64,000 nt of DNA, from contig NZ_BMVM01000026.1 in assembly GCF_014650715.1 (NCBI RefSeq), forward strand, positions 21,999 through 85,998. Direction: 5' to 3'. Under the pieces are notes generated by a model. The model had not been told where the DNA came from and made no database searches. It worked only from the letters and a program-made list of their open reading frames with translations. Positions 31,874-39,567 of the stretch are shown piece after piece. Made by a program: the position numbers and the translations under genes. Source of the stretch: Streptomyces bluensis. Lineage in GTDB: Bacteria; Actinomycetota; Actinomycetes; Streptomycetales; Streptomycetaceae. The stretch's first letter is position 1. Each line of letters opens with the position of its first letter.

Positions 31874-33040
31874 TCACGTCGGGAGCCGACGGGAGGGCGC
31901 CGCCGCGAGCATCAGCGTCACCGCGACCGACGCCCCCGCCAGCACGGCCATCGCCGCCGCCGGAGACGTGACCTGGGCCACGGCTCCCGCCAGGGCCGCG
32001 CTCACGCCCTGCAGGGTGAGCACGCCCGAGGAGTGCAGGCCCAGGGCGTGGCCGGTGAGGTGGGGCGGGGTGAGGGAGAGGAGCCGTTCCTGCTGGAGCA
32101 GGCTCGCGGCGAAGCCCACGGAGGCCAGGGCCACGCAGGCCGCCGCCACGGCGAGCGGCGGGCGCACGGCGAAGAGCAGGTACGGGGCGGCCAGGAGGAG
32201 CAGGAACGGGGTGATCAGGCGAGGGCGCACGGCGGGCGGGAGGAAGCGGCCCACCGTCACGTCCCCGGCCAGCATCCCGGCCGCCGCGCAGGCGAAGAGC
32301 AGGCCCGCGCGGTCGGGTGCGTACGACACGAACAGGGACTCGCAGCCCACGACCAGCCCGTTGGGCACCCACAGGCCCAGATAGGCCGTGCGGCGCGGGG
32401 CGTGCGACCACAGCTCGGCGTTCGTCCGCCACGTCCGGGAGACCGACGGGCGGCCGGAGGCCCTGGGGGCGCGGCGGGACAGCCCGAGGAGCGAGACGAG
32501 GGCCGCGGCCGCGTACAGCACCGCCCCCAGCAGCAGCGTGCTGGCCGGGGACAGCACCGCCACCAGGACGCCGCCCGTCGCGTACCCGGTGATCTGCATG
32601 CCCCCGTGCATCATGTTGAAGACCGAACGGCCCAGCAGATAACCGTCCTTGGGCAGGATCTCGCTCAGCAGACCCCAGCGGACTCCCCCGCCCAGCGACG
32701 CGATCAGCCCCTGCGCGAGGATCACGGCGAAGACCGCCCCCAGCGGCAGGCCCGGCACCGCCAGCAGCGCCGTAGCGGCCGCGAAGGCCGCCGCGGTGCC
32801 CGCCAGCGTCGCCCTCGGCGGGAGACGGTCGGCTCCCGAGAGCAGCGTCGTCGCGCCGACCACCTGGGCCAGTGACGGGCCGAACATGCTCAGGGCCGAC
32901 AGCAGCGGGGATTCCGTCGCCTCGTACACCAGCGTGCCCAGGGCCAGACCGCTCACGGTGGAGGCCGCCACCTGGAGGGCCGAGGAGAGAAAGAGCGGGG
33001 TGAACTCACGGGTGCGGAACAGATGTTGGTAGCTGTGCAT
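31874..33040 (-). CDS. MFS transporter
   Basis: 388 aa, about 12 hydrophobic helices without a signal peptide: a typical drug/proton antiporter-like exporter. It opens MHSYQHLFRTREFTPLFLSSALQVAAST, and the cytoplasmic loop after helix 6 (RRAPRASGRPSVSRTWRTNAELW) is charged. The substrate is unknown. Divergent to an ArsR-type regulator 112 bp away, with an inverted repeat between them, so it is probably induced through that regulator. Confidence 0.85.
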   Translation of the reverse strand: MHSYQHLFRTREFTPLFLSSALQVAASTVSGLALGTLVYEATESPLLSALSMFGPSLAQVVGATTLLSGADRLPPRATLAGTAAAFAAATALLAVPGLPLGAVFAVILAQGLIASLGGGVRWGLLSEILPKDGYLLGRSVFNMMHGGMQITGYATGGVLVAVLSPASTLLLGAVLYAAAALVSLLGLSRRAPRASGRPSVSRTWRTNAELWSHAPRRTAYLGLWVPNGLVVGCESLFVSYAPDRAGLLFACAAAGMLAGDVTVGRFLPPAVRPRLITPFLLLLAAPYLLFAVRPPLAVAAACVALASVGFAASLLQQERLLSLTPPHLTGHALGLHSSGVLTLQGVSAALAGAVAQVTSPAAAMAVLAGASVAVTLMLAAAPSRRLPT

Positions 33041-33078
33041 GGACGGAGGATCGGGCGGCCGCGCGGCCGGTGGTTAAT

Positions 33079-33098
33079 GTTTCGCACAGCGGCGAAAC
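33079..33098. promoter_or_regulatory. inverted repeat in the MFS/ArsR divergent promoter
   Basis: GTTTCGC-6 nt-GCGAAAC, perfect 7-bp arms, lies midway between the divergent starts. This is the expected place for an autoregulatory operator of the adjacent ArsR-family protein. Inferred. Confidence 0.5.
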
Positions 33099-33152
33099 CT
33101 CGGCAAGAGGGACACAAGAGGGATCAAGAGAGAGGGCGGGGGGAGGGGCGGC

Positions 33153-34118
33153 ATGGGCTGGTGGCAGGTCAACGCCGACACCCTCGCCGGCAGCCGGTTC
33201 GTCGTGTCACCGCTCGCCGAGACCTTCGCGAGCCTGAAGGTGCTGCACGCGGGAGAGGGGGCGCACCCCGGCGAGCTGGCGTGGCTCACCGAGCATCTGC
33301 CCGCGTACCGGCGGCGGCTGTCCCGCGACCCCGTCACCGCGCTGCTCGTACGCTCCGGGCTCGGACGCGCGTGGATCGCCGACTTCCTCACACCCACCCC
33401 GGGGGAGGCCGCCGGCTTCGCGGAGGAGGTCGCCCGGGTGCGCGACGCCGCCCCCGCCACGGCTCGCGACGACCTGACCGTCTCCCGCCCCGGCCCCCTC
33501 CCCGCCCTCCTCCGGCGCGACGACCTCCCCCAACGCGCCGCCGACCTCCTGGAGTTCGTGTGGGAGGAGACCGTACTGCCGGACTGGGAACGCCGCCGCC
33601 GTGTCCTGGAAGCCGATGTTCTCGCCCGGACCGCCCAGTTGGGCCAGGGCGGGTGGGCCGCCGTACTCGACGCGCTGGGGCCGGGCACGCGATGGCTCGG
33701 CGGGGACCGGCTCCAGGTCAATCCGCACGCGAACCCGCCGCGCGAGATCTCCGGGGCCGAGCTGCTCTTCGTGCCCGTCACTCCGCAGCGGCACGGCTGG
33801 GTCTCCTGGGACGAGGGCGAGCGGTACGCCGTCGTCTATCCGTGCGCGGGCGTGCTCACCGACGGACCGGTCACCTCCGTGCCCGCCGGCCTCGGCGCGC
33901 TCCTCGGTGACGCACGGGCCCGCATCCTCGTCCTGCTGGACTCCCCCATGAGTACGACCCAGTTGGTGGCCCTGACCGGGCAGGGGCTCGGGTCCGTCGG
34001 ACGGCATCTGCGGGTGCTGCTCGACGCGCGGCTGGTGCGCAGGCGGCGGGCGGGGCGGTCCGTGCTGTACTACCGCTCCGCGGCGGGTGAGGTACTCGTC
34101 ACGGCACAGCGGGGTTGA
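33153..34118 (+). CDS. ArsR-family winged-helix regulator (DUF5937 type)
   Basis: 321 aa. The first ~240 residues form a sensory domain (VSPLAETFASLKVLHAGE, then a helix-rich region and a WVSWDEGERYAVVYPCAG strand), and the C-terminus is a winged helix: ARILVLLDSPMSTTQLVALT, GQGLGSVGRHLRVLLDARLVRR and the wing SVLYYRSAAGEVL. This is the streptomycete DUF5937/ArsR arrangement. No metal-binding cysteines are visible, so a small-molecule or drug signal is more likely. It probably represses the divergent MFS exporter. Confidence 0.83.
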   Translation: MGWWQVNADTLAGSRFVVSPLAETFASLKVLHAGEGAHPGELAWLTEHLPAYRRRLSRDPVTALLVRSGLGRAWIADFLTPTPGEAAGFAEEVARVRDAAPATARDDLTVSRPGPLPALLRRDDLPQRAADLLEFVWEETVLPDWERRRRVLEADVLARTAQLGQGGWAAVLDALGPGTRWLGGDRLQVNPHANPPREISGAELLFVPVTPQRHGWVSWDEGERYAVVYPCAGVLTDGPVTSVPAGLGALLGDARARILVLLDSPMSTTQLVALTGQGLGSVGRHLRVLLDARLVRRRRAGRSVLYYRSAAGEVLVTAQRG

Positions 34119-34155
34119 GGGGCCGGGGTCCGCCTGCCGGAGTTAGCATCCGCTC

Positions 34156-34683
34156 ATGACTGCTGACAACACCGCCGGCAACACCGCTGGGACCGGGGAC
34201 TCCGTGCTCGACGCAGAGATCGGGGCGCTGCGCGGCGGCCCCGCTGACCTCGGGCAGTACCGGGGCAAGGCCGTCCTCGTCGTGAACGTGGCCTCCAAGT
34301 GCGGGCTGACACCGCAGTACGCCGGCCTGGAGCGGCTGCACGAGCGGTACGCCGACCAGGGCTTCACCGTGCTCGGCGTGCCGTGCAACCAGTTCCTCGG
34401 GCAGGAGCCGGGGTCGTCGGAGGAGATCGCGGAGTTCTGCTCGGCGACGTACGGCGTGACCTTCCCGATGACCGAGAAGGTCGAGGTGAACGGCGAGGGG
34501 CGGCACCCGCTGTACGCGGGACTCGTGGACCACGCCGACGCCGAGGGCCACACCGGTGACATCCGGTGGAACTTCGAGAAGTTCCTCATCGGCCGGGACG
34601 GCGCGGTCGTCGCCCGTTTCTCGCCGCAGACCGAGCCGGAGGCGGCGGAGGTCGTGGCGGCGGTGGAGCGGGCCATCGGCTGA
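34156..34683 (+). CDS. glutathione-peroxidase family peroxidase (Cys type)
   Basis: 175 aa thiol peroxidase. The peroxidatic residue is Cys in NVASKCGLTPQY (no selenocysteine), the second motif is VLGVPCNQFLGQEPG, and the third is IRWNFEKFLIGRDG, giving the Cys/Gln/Trp/Asn set. Actinomycetes lack glutathione, so the electron donor is probably thioredoxin or mycothiol (inference). The N-terminal NTAGNTAG comes from a small tandem repeat. ATG start; gene stands alone between the ArsR gene and the broken merR. Confidence 0.92.
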   Translation: MTADNTAGNTAGTGDSVLDAEIGALRGGPADLGQYRGKAVLVVNVASKCGLTPQYAGLERLHERYADQGFTVLGVPCNQFLGQEPGSSEEIAEFCSATYGVTFPMTEKVEVNGEGRHPLYAGLVDHADAEGHTGDIRWNFEKFLIGRDGAVVARFSPQTEPEAAEVVAAVERAIG

Positions 34684-34720
34684 AACGGTACGCCGCCCTC
34701 GTTCCCGTTGATGCCGTTGA

Positions 34721-34739
34721 CCTTGCCCCTGGGGCAAGG
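34721..34739. promoter_or_regulatory. MerR-type operator before the broken merR gene
   Basis: CCTTGCCCC-T-GGGGCAAGG is a perfect 19-bp palindrome lying directly after a TTGACC -35 (34717-34722), the usual MerR-family layout with the dyad in an over-long spacer. The -10 (near 34742) is poor. It shows the pseudogene was once autoregulated. Confidence 0.6.
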
Positions 34740-34923
34740 GGCAGCGTCCCTGTCGCCGGGCGGCGGTCGCCCGGCGACGGAGGATGGCGTGGACACGGAG
34801 AACCTGCTGACCATCGGCGCGTTCGCCGCGCGGACCCGGCTGTCGGCGAAGGCCCTGCGGCTGTACGACCGGCTGGGGCTGCTCACGCCGGCGTACGTCG
34901 ACGACGTGAGCGGCTACCGCTAC

Positions 34924-35190
34924 CGGACACTTGCCCTGCTCCACCCTTCAGGGTGGAGGTGTAGGGCATCCTCGCCCTTGCGGCCCGTAGGGGCGCAGCA
35001 CCACTGCTAAAGTCGCTTTGTCCGACAACGTAGTTGGCGGACCTACCGCCGGACGGGCGGGAAGTCAGGCCTGTGGAGGCCTTGTAAGACCACCCTCGGG
35101 TGGCAGGGGCCCGCGAAGCAGGAACCCGAGGGAGCACTGCGCAGCGGTGCTGACCGGAATCACCTGCGTTCACGCAGGTGAGGGCGTCAA
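34924..35190 (+). mobile_element. 267-bp transposase-less IS200/IS605-type element (PATE/MITE)
   Basis: Edges are fixed by the two halves of merR: ...CGGCTACCGCTAC before and TACCGCGCCGACC after. The left end has an 8-bp stem CTCCACCC-TTCA-GGGTGGAG (34939-34958) and the right end an 8-9-bp stem CACCTGCG-TTCA-CGCAGGTG (35161-35180); both have loop TTCA. The element ends TCAA, the known right cleavage tetranucleotide of IS608-like elements, and there is no target duplication. No tnpA or tnpB remains; one frame (SQACGGLVRPPSGGRGPRSR) resembles the tail of streptomycete TnpB proteins. Mobility would require TnpA in trans. Confidence 0.8.
35015..35190 (+). ncRNA. possible omega-RNA (TnpB guide RNA) remnant
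   Basis: In IS605-family elements the right end plus the tnpB 3' tail is transcribed as the omega-RNA whose guide is the flanking DNA. Here the same place holds three further hairpins: AGGCCT-GTGG-AGGCCT (35067-35082), CCACC-CTCG-GGTGG (35090-35103), AGCAC...GTGCT (about 35132-35152), then the terminal hairpin and TCAA. The guide would be the merR DNA from 35191. That an RNA is made is inference. Confidence 0.35.
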
Positions 35191-35593
35191 TACCGCGCCG
35201 ACCAGTCCGAACGTGCCCGCCTCGTGGCCCTGCTCCGGCGGCTCGACATGACGCTCGCGCGGATCGCCGAGATCGTCGGGCCTGGGCGGCCGGCCAGGGG
35301 CGGGCCTGGGAGACCCGGGCCCGCCGCGAGCCCGCCCGGCGGCTGGTCTGCACGCGCATCAGCAAGGCGCAGGTCGCCAATCCACAGATCCACGCCGTGT
35401 TCGAGGCGGTGGAGGCGTGGATCGCGCGGGAGGGACTGGAGGTCGCCGGGCCGTGCCGCGAGGTCTACTTCGCCGACTGGGACGCGGCGGGGCCCGAGGA
35501 TCTGGTGTGCGACGTGGCGTTTCCCGTGAGGTGAGGCGAGGTGAGTGAGGGGTACGGCCCGACGGGGCCGGGAGAGACCCCGGGGAGTGCGCC

Positions 35594-36712
35594 TCAGGCC
35601 CTCGGGTACCGGACCAGCCACCCGGGAGACGCCTCGCCCGGACCGTGCAGCGCGGGCCCCTGAGTCATCTCCATCGCGAAGTCGTCCGCGAGAACCAGCA
35701 TCGTGGGGCGGCCCTCCAGCTCGGCCAGCCAGGCCGGTGGGAGGGCCGTCTCGCCGTGGAGGGCACCGAGCAGCCCTCCGGTGAGCACCCCCGCGGCCCC
35801 GGAGGGCCCACCGTGGTTCACCGCGAGACACAGCCCGTGCCGCATGTCCTCACCCACCAGCGCGCAGTACACGGCCACCGCGAGCGCCCCGTCCGCCGTA
35901 CCGTCCCCGGCGAGTTCCTCGACCCGGGTGGGCGAGGGCATGCCCTGCCGTACGGTACCGAGGGCCTGCTGGAGGGCGGCGGTGACCGGCTCATGGCCGG
36001 GCCGGGCGGCAAGGAGCACCAGCGCCTGCTGGACGGCCGCGTCGAGGCTGTCCCCGCGCGCCAGCGCGTGCACGATCGCGGCGTACGCCCCCGCCGTGAG
36101 GTACGCCCTGGGATGCCCGTGGGTCTGCGCCGCGCACTCCACGGCGAGCTGCACCACGAGCTGTGACTCCCAGCCGACGAGGAGCCCGAAGGGAGCCGAG
36201 CGGGCTGCGGCCTCCGGACCCGGCTCACCGGGGTTCTTGGGCGCGTCCAGCGTGCCCATGGTCGCGTCGCCGAAGCCGAGCAGACAGGCGCGGGAGGGGT
36301 CGCGGGGGGCGTACAGCCACTCCTCGTGGGCCAGCCAGCCGTCGTCCTTGCGTCGCTCGTCGGGCCCCCAGTCGCGTTGCGTCGCCGCCCATCTGAGGTA
36401 CGCCCGGTGCAGGTCCGTCGGCGGATGCCAGGCGCCCGTGTCGCGGCGCACCTGGGCCCGTATCAGCCCGTCCACGGTGAAGAGGGTGAGCTGTGTGAGA
36501 TCGGTGACCGCGCCGCGCCTGCCGTACGCGGGCGCCAGGTCGACGAGCCCCTCCGGCCCGTGCGTGGCGCGGATCTCCTCCAGGGTGAGCGTGTCGATCG
36601 GCGCGCCCAGCGCGTCCCCGACAGCCGCCCCGAGGATCGTCCCGCGCACCCGGCTGCGAAAGTCCTGCTGTTCGGCCCGCCCCCATACGGCCCCGGCGTT
36701 CGCGACCACCAC
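35594..36712 (-). CDS. ADP-ribosylglycohydrolase family protein with altered metal site
   Basis: 372 aa with the all-helical DraG/ARH fold: RVRGTILGAAVGDALGAPID (GDALG at 32-36) opens the domain. The usual metal-binding TDDT motif reads TDLT (residues 70-73), and the usual C-terminal G(D/E)(S/T)DT motif reads NHGGPSGAAG (from 299), so several Mg-coordinating aspartates are absent. The fold is otherwise full length. It may be inactive or have a changed reaction (binding ADP-ribose, for instance). GTG start with GGAGGGAGGGC before it. Confidence 0.8.
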   Translation of the reverse strand: MVVANAGAVWGRAEQQDFRSRVRGTILGAAVGDALGAPIDTLTLEEIRATHGPEGLVDLAPAYGRRGAVTDLTQLTLFTVDGLIRAQVRRDTGAWHPPTDLHRAYLRWAATQRDWGPDERRKDDGWLAHEEWLYAPRDPSRACLLGFGDATMGTLDAPKNPGEPGPEAAARSAPFGLLVGWESQLVVQLAVECAAQTHGHPRAYLTAGAYAAIVHALARGDSLDAAVQQALVLLAARPGHEPVTAALQQALGTVRQGMPSPTRVEELAGDGTADGALAVAVYCALVGEDMRHGLCLAVNHGGPSGAAGVLTGGLLGALHGETALPPAWLAELEGRPTMLVLADDFAMEMTQGPALHGPGEASPGWLVRYPRA

Positions 36713-36863
36713 GCCCTCCCTCCGTCGTCCGCGCTGAGCACTGTAATCGAACGGGAACGGTCGGCCCGGAACAAGGCCGAACCCCCTCGGCCGGGACGGC
36801 GGGCCAGTCGAGAGGGCTCTTTCGGTGGTGCCTGTGAAGTTGTGGTCGGGGCGGTGCGAGGGG

Positions 36864-37064
36864 TCAGAACGATCCCCGGCTCACACCTGCCAAGAAGGCG
36901 TTCCATGAGGTGGCGGGGAAGGCGAGGGTGGGGCCCACGGCGACCTTGGAGTCGCGAACGGCCAGAGTCGCGGTGACGGGGGATTTGACCTCTACACAGG
37001 CGCCGTTGCCGGCGGAGTACGAGGATTTCGTCCACTCGAAGGTGGCGCCCTGACGGATTGCCAT
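36864..37064 (-). CDS. DUF397 protein
   Basis: 66 aa with the DUF397 pattern: TFEWTKSSYSAGNGACVEV, then VAVRDSK (here LAVRDSKVAVGPTLAF) and SWNAFLAGV. In streptomycetes DUF397 genes sit beside Xre/DUF5753 regulators (WhiJ/AbaA-like systems) and influence differentiation; such a regulator gene lies 225 bp upstream on the same strand. ATG start with CCGGAGC upstream. Its biochemical role is unknown. Confidence 0.9.
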   Translation of the reverse strand: MAIRQGATFEWTKSSYSAGNGACVEVKSPVTATLAVRDSKVAVGPTLAFPATSWNAFLAGVSRGSF

Positions 37065-37289
37065 GTTTGCTCCGGTCTTGTCGAGTTGCTGAAACCGTCC
37101 CGCGACCCTGATCCGGAGTTCGCGGTTCGGTTCACGCCAACGTTGTTGCTGTCGGTGGCGTGATCGACGCTACTCGCCAACATCGGTGAACGAAGCGACT
37201 ATTCACTCGACTGGGTGACATATACCACCCGCATCTTCCACTGCTGCGCGCCACAGGTGTATCGTTGTGAGCTTTTGTCGTCGTTGGCC

Positions 37290-38147
37290 TCAGTGGCGCG
37301 CGTATTCCTTCGCGATGTCCGCGATGAACTGACGTGACTGTTCGGCGTTCAGGGCCTGGGCGCGGAGGTGTTCGTACATGACGCTGTACCTCTGGACATC
37401 GTGGGCCTTCTCCAGATAGAGGTCGCTGGTGACGCCCTCGATGTAGACCACGCTCGAATCCGCCGCGTCGGGGAACTCCAGGATCGCGTACTGGCCGTTC
37501 AGACCGGGATGCGCGCCCATGTCGAAGGGCAGGATCTGGACGGTGACGTGCGGGCGCTGGGACTGTTCGACAAGCCGCTCCAGCTGCTCACGCATGATCA
37601 GACGGCTGCCGACGACCCGGCGGAGGGCGGCCTCGTCGACCACCGCCCACAGGCGCAGGGGCTCGTCGGCGGAGATTCGTTCCTGTCTGCGCAGCCGGAC
37701 CTGGACCCGTTTCTCCACGTCGGTCGTCGGGGTCTCCGGCAGGGCGCCCTGGATGAGGGCCTCCGCGTAGGCGGGGGTCTGGAGCAGGCCGGGGACGACC
37801 TGGGGCTCGTACACCCGGAGCGAGGCGGCGTCCGTCTCCAGACCGATGTACACGCTGTAGGGGATGTCGCCGAAGGCGTGCCACCAGCCCTGCTGGCGGG
37901 AGTCCTTGGCCATCTGCATCAGCGAGTCGACGACCCGGTGGTCCTCGACCTCGTACACCCCGCACAGGTCGCGGACGTCGCGCTGGCTGATGCTGCGGCG
38001 GCCGTTCTCCAGGCGGCTGATCTTAGACTGTGAGACCAGCAGGCGCTCGGCGACCTCCTCGGCCGTCATGCCCTTGAGCTCGCGGAGCCGACGCAGCTCC
38101 TGGCCCAGGCGGCGTCGCCTGACGGTGGGATTCACATTGGACGCCAC
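37290..38147 (-). CDS. Xre-type regulator with DUF5753 domain
   Basis: 285 aa. N-terminal helix-turn-helix (GQELRRLRELKGMTAEEVAE, RLLVSQSKISRLENGRR) and a DUF5753 C-terminal domain (GLETDAASLRVYEPQVVPGL, LQTPAYAEAL, then RLRRQERI). The start is the GTG coding VASNVNPTVRRRRLG, preceded by GGAGGTG at 9 nt; the longer upstream frame is Arg/Pro-rich and not conserved. Together with the following DUF397 gene it forms the WhiJ-like pair typical of streptomycetes, probably acting in development or stress. Confidence 0.92.
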   Translation of the reverse strand: MASNVNPTVRRRRLGQELRRLRELKGMTAEEVAERLLVSQSKISRLENGRRSISQRDVRDLCGVYEVEDHRVVDSLMQMAKDSRQQGWWHAFGDIPYSVYIGLETDAASLRVYEPQVVPGLLQTPAYAEALIQGALPETPTTDVEKRVQVRLRRQERISADEPLRLWAVVDEAALRRVVGSRLIMREQLERLVEQSQRPHVTVQILPFDMGAHPGLNGQYAILEFPDAADSSVVYIEGVTSDLYLEKAHDVQRYSVMYEHLRAQALNAEQSRQFIADIAKEYARH

Positions 38148-38572
38148 GGGACGTGCACCTCCGGCTGCGGGCCTCACACTTTGAGTATCTGCTGCTGAGC
38201 AGATTGCCACCAAGGTGCTTACTACCGCTGGGAAACACCGGATATGCGCCGTACACACGCCAGTTCGGGAAGGCACGCCCCCGGCGGCGACATCCGGCCG
38301 AACTCGGCCGAACTCGGCCGGACATGCGGTCGCGCGGGGCGGTGGGACCGTGGCGGCCCCCCGGACGGATCGTCCGGGACGGACTGCGTACGGCCTCACA
38401 CGCCCCGCGCGAACCAGCGGCTCCCGAACGGGTCTCAGGCCCATGTGACGACTCGTGACGTACCGCGTGGCGGTGCGGTACTTGCGTCGTCGTGCGGTGC
38501 GGTACTGCGTTGGTGCGGTACTGCGTCGTGTTTGCTCGCCTCGGCGCTGTTGCCGGTGCCGGGACCCGTGGC
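38148..38572. other. intergenic region with short tandem repeats
   Basis: 425 bp without a supported gene. It holds AACTCGGCCG twice in tandem with a partial third (38296-38322), and three imperfect ~20-bp units containing GTGCGGTACTGCGT (38470-38530). The promoter of the Xre gene must lie at the left part. Long frames crossing it have no coding bias. Confidence 0.5.
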
Positions 38573-39328
38573 TCAGTGGGCCACGACACGCGCCATGGAA
38601 CCGCGGCGCGGCTGCATCGGGACGCCCCCGGCGGGCTCCTGCGCGGTCCTGCCCCCGGCGGGCGCCGGGCGGCCGGCCGGCGCCGGGCTACGGCGCGGCT
38701 GCGCCGCCACACCGTTCTGGACGTCCATCACGGCGTGCGCCACGAGGCCGCCCATGGGGTCGTGCCTGATCAGATCCCGGAGGCGGGAGCGGGAGGACCG
38801 CCCCTCGTTCCCGGGATACAGGTGCTTGCCGAGACCGACCGCATGGGCCAGCGCGGCGAGCGCGGCCGTCCGCGGGTCCGGCGGCACGCCGGTCCGGATC
38901 GCGGAATCCAGCCGGGCCCTGATCTCCCGGCTGATGGCCGTGTCCGTCGCCTGGTAGCGCGTCGTCGGCAGCACCCCGCACATCTGGCCCGCCACGGCAT
39001 GCACCATGCCGCACCGCTCCAGATGCGAGAGATAGGTCTGGCGCAGCCCCAGCCGGGGTCCGCCAATCCAGTGGACCGCCCGCACGGGAGCGCCGCGCCT
39101 TCGCAACAGCTCCAACGCGGAGTCCAGAGTTGGATCTCCAGTCGGCCGTGGCGCCACCACGGCGATACGATCCCCGTCTGGGGCTATCCGTCCGGCCAGC
39201 GCCAGCTCCACTAGCTGTGCACCGGCCAGACCAAGGTCGAGCGACTGCGGCTGTGCAGTGGTACCCGTGGTCGGGTCCAGTGCCAGCAACAGAAGCTCCT
39301 CCGGAAGTGTTCTGCGGCTCCTGCCCAT
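38573..39328 (-). CDS. GPP34 (GOLPH3-like) family protein
   Basis: 251 aa. The GPP34 fold is recognised from LPEELLLLALDPTTG at the start, LGLAGAQLVELALAGRI, and the repeated helix pattern to residue ~215. In eukaryotes GOLPH3 binds phosphoinositides; bacterial members are abundant in actinomycetes with unknown, possibly membrane-associated, function. The last ~35 residues are Pro/Ala/Arg-rich. ATG start with GGGGAGG nearby. Divergent to the carboxypeptidase gene. Confidence 0.87.
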   Translation of the reverse strand: MGRSRRTLPEELLLLALDPTTGTTAQPQSLDLGLAGAQLVELALAGRIAPDGDRIAVVAPRPTGDPTLDSALELLRRRGAPVRAVHWIGGPRLGLRQTYLSHLERCGMVHAVAGQMCGVLPTTRYQATDTAISREIRARLDSAIRTGVPPDPRTAALAALAHAVGLGKHLYPGNEGRSSRSRLRDLIRHDPMGGLVAHAVMDVQNGVAAQPRRSPAPAGRPAPAGGRTAQEPAGGVPMQPRRGSMARVVAH

Positions 39329-39437
39329 CCATGCCTCCCCGCGTGGATGAATGACAGGGTGACCCCTCTCACATTGGTCTGTCGAGGGTGCGTGACCGGT
39401 TCGTAGTGGAACCAGTAGGTATGTCGTTCTCGTCTAC

Positions 39438-39452
39438 GGCTTGAGTCAAGCC
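39438..39452. promoter_or_regulatory. palindrome in the GPP34/carboxypeptidase divergent promoter
   Basis: GGCTTGA-G-TCAAGCC is a perfect 15-bp dyad in the 239-bp divergent gap, about 115 bp before each start. A regulator cannot be named; candidate operator only. Confidence 0.4.
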
Positions 39453-39567
39453 CGCACACAGGACACTGGTACATGGTTCGGACAGCGGTACAGGGCAGTG
39501 TCCGGGCGGGGTTCACGGTTCGGAAGGCGCTCGTTCCGGCACTGGGACGGCGCAGGAGGAGGCATCG

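Larger units (their letters stand above)
34789..35534 (+). pseudogene. MerR-family regulator disrupted by an IS605-type element and a further deletion
   Basis: The GTG start (GGAGGA upstream) begins VDTENLLTIGAFAARTRLSA and KALRLYDRLGLL, a normal MerR helix-turn-helix, up to SGYRY at 34923. A 267-bp insertion follows and brings a stop 87 nt in. The frame resumes at 35191 as YRADQSERARLVALLRRLDM, then shifts near 35280. The effector (GyrI-like) domain survives only as a C-terminal piece in another frame (NPQIHAVFEAVEAWIAREGL...EDLVCDVAFPVR). So the gene suffered insertion plus internal loss and cannot give a full regulator; a 74-residue peptide with the DNA-binding helices may still be made. 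Confidence 0.85.

Noticed and set aside
38244..39214. Overlapping plus-strand frames antisense to the Xre and GPP34 genes
   Set aside because: Shadow frames through repeats and antisense of real genes.
39300..39475. Minus-strand frame starting MYQCPVCGLDSSRRRERHTY, resembling a zinc-ribbon peptide
   Set aside because: Only one CxxC; codons are not G/C-ending at the third position and the frame runs out of phase into the GPP34 gene; no ribosome site.
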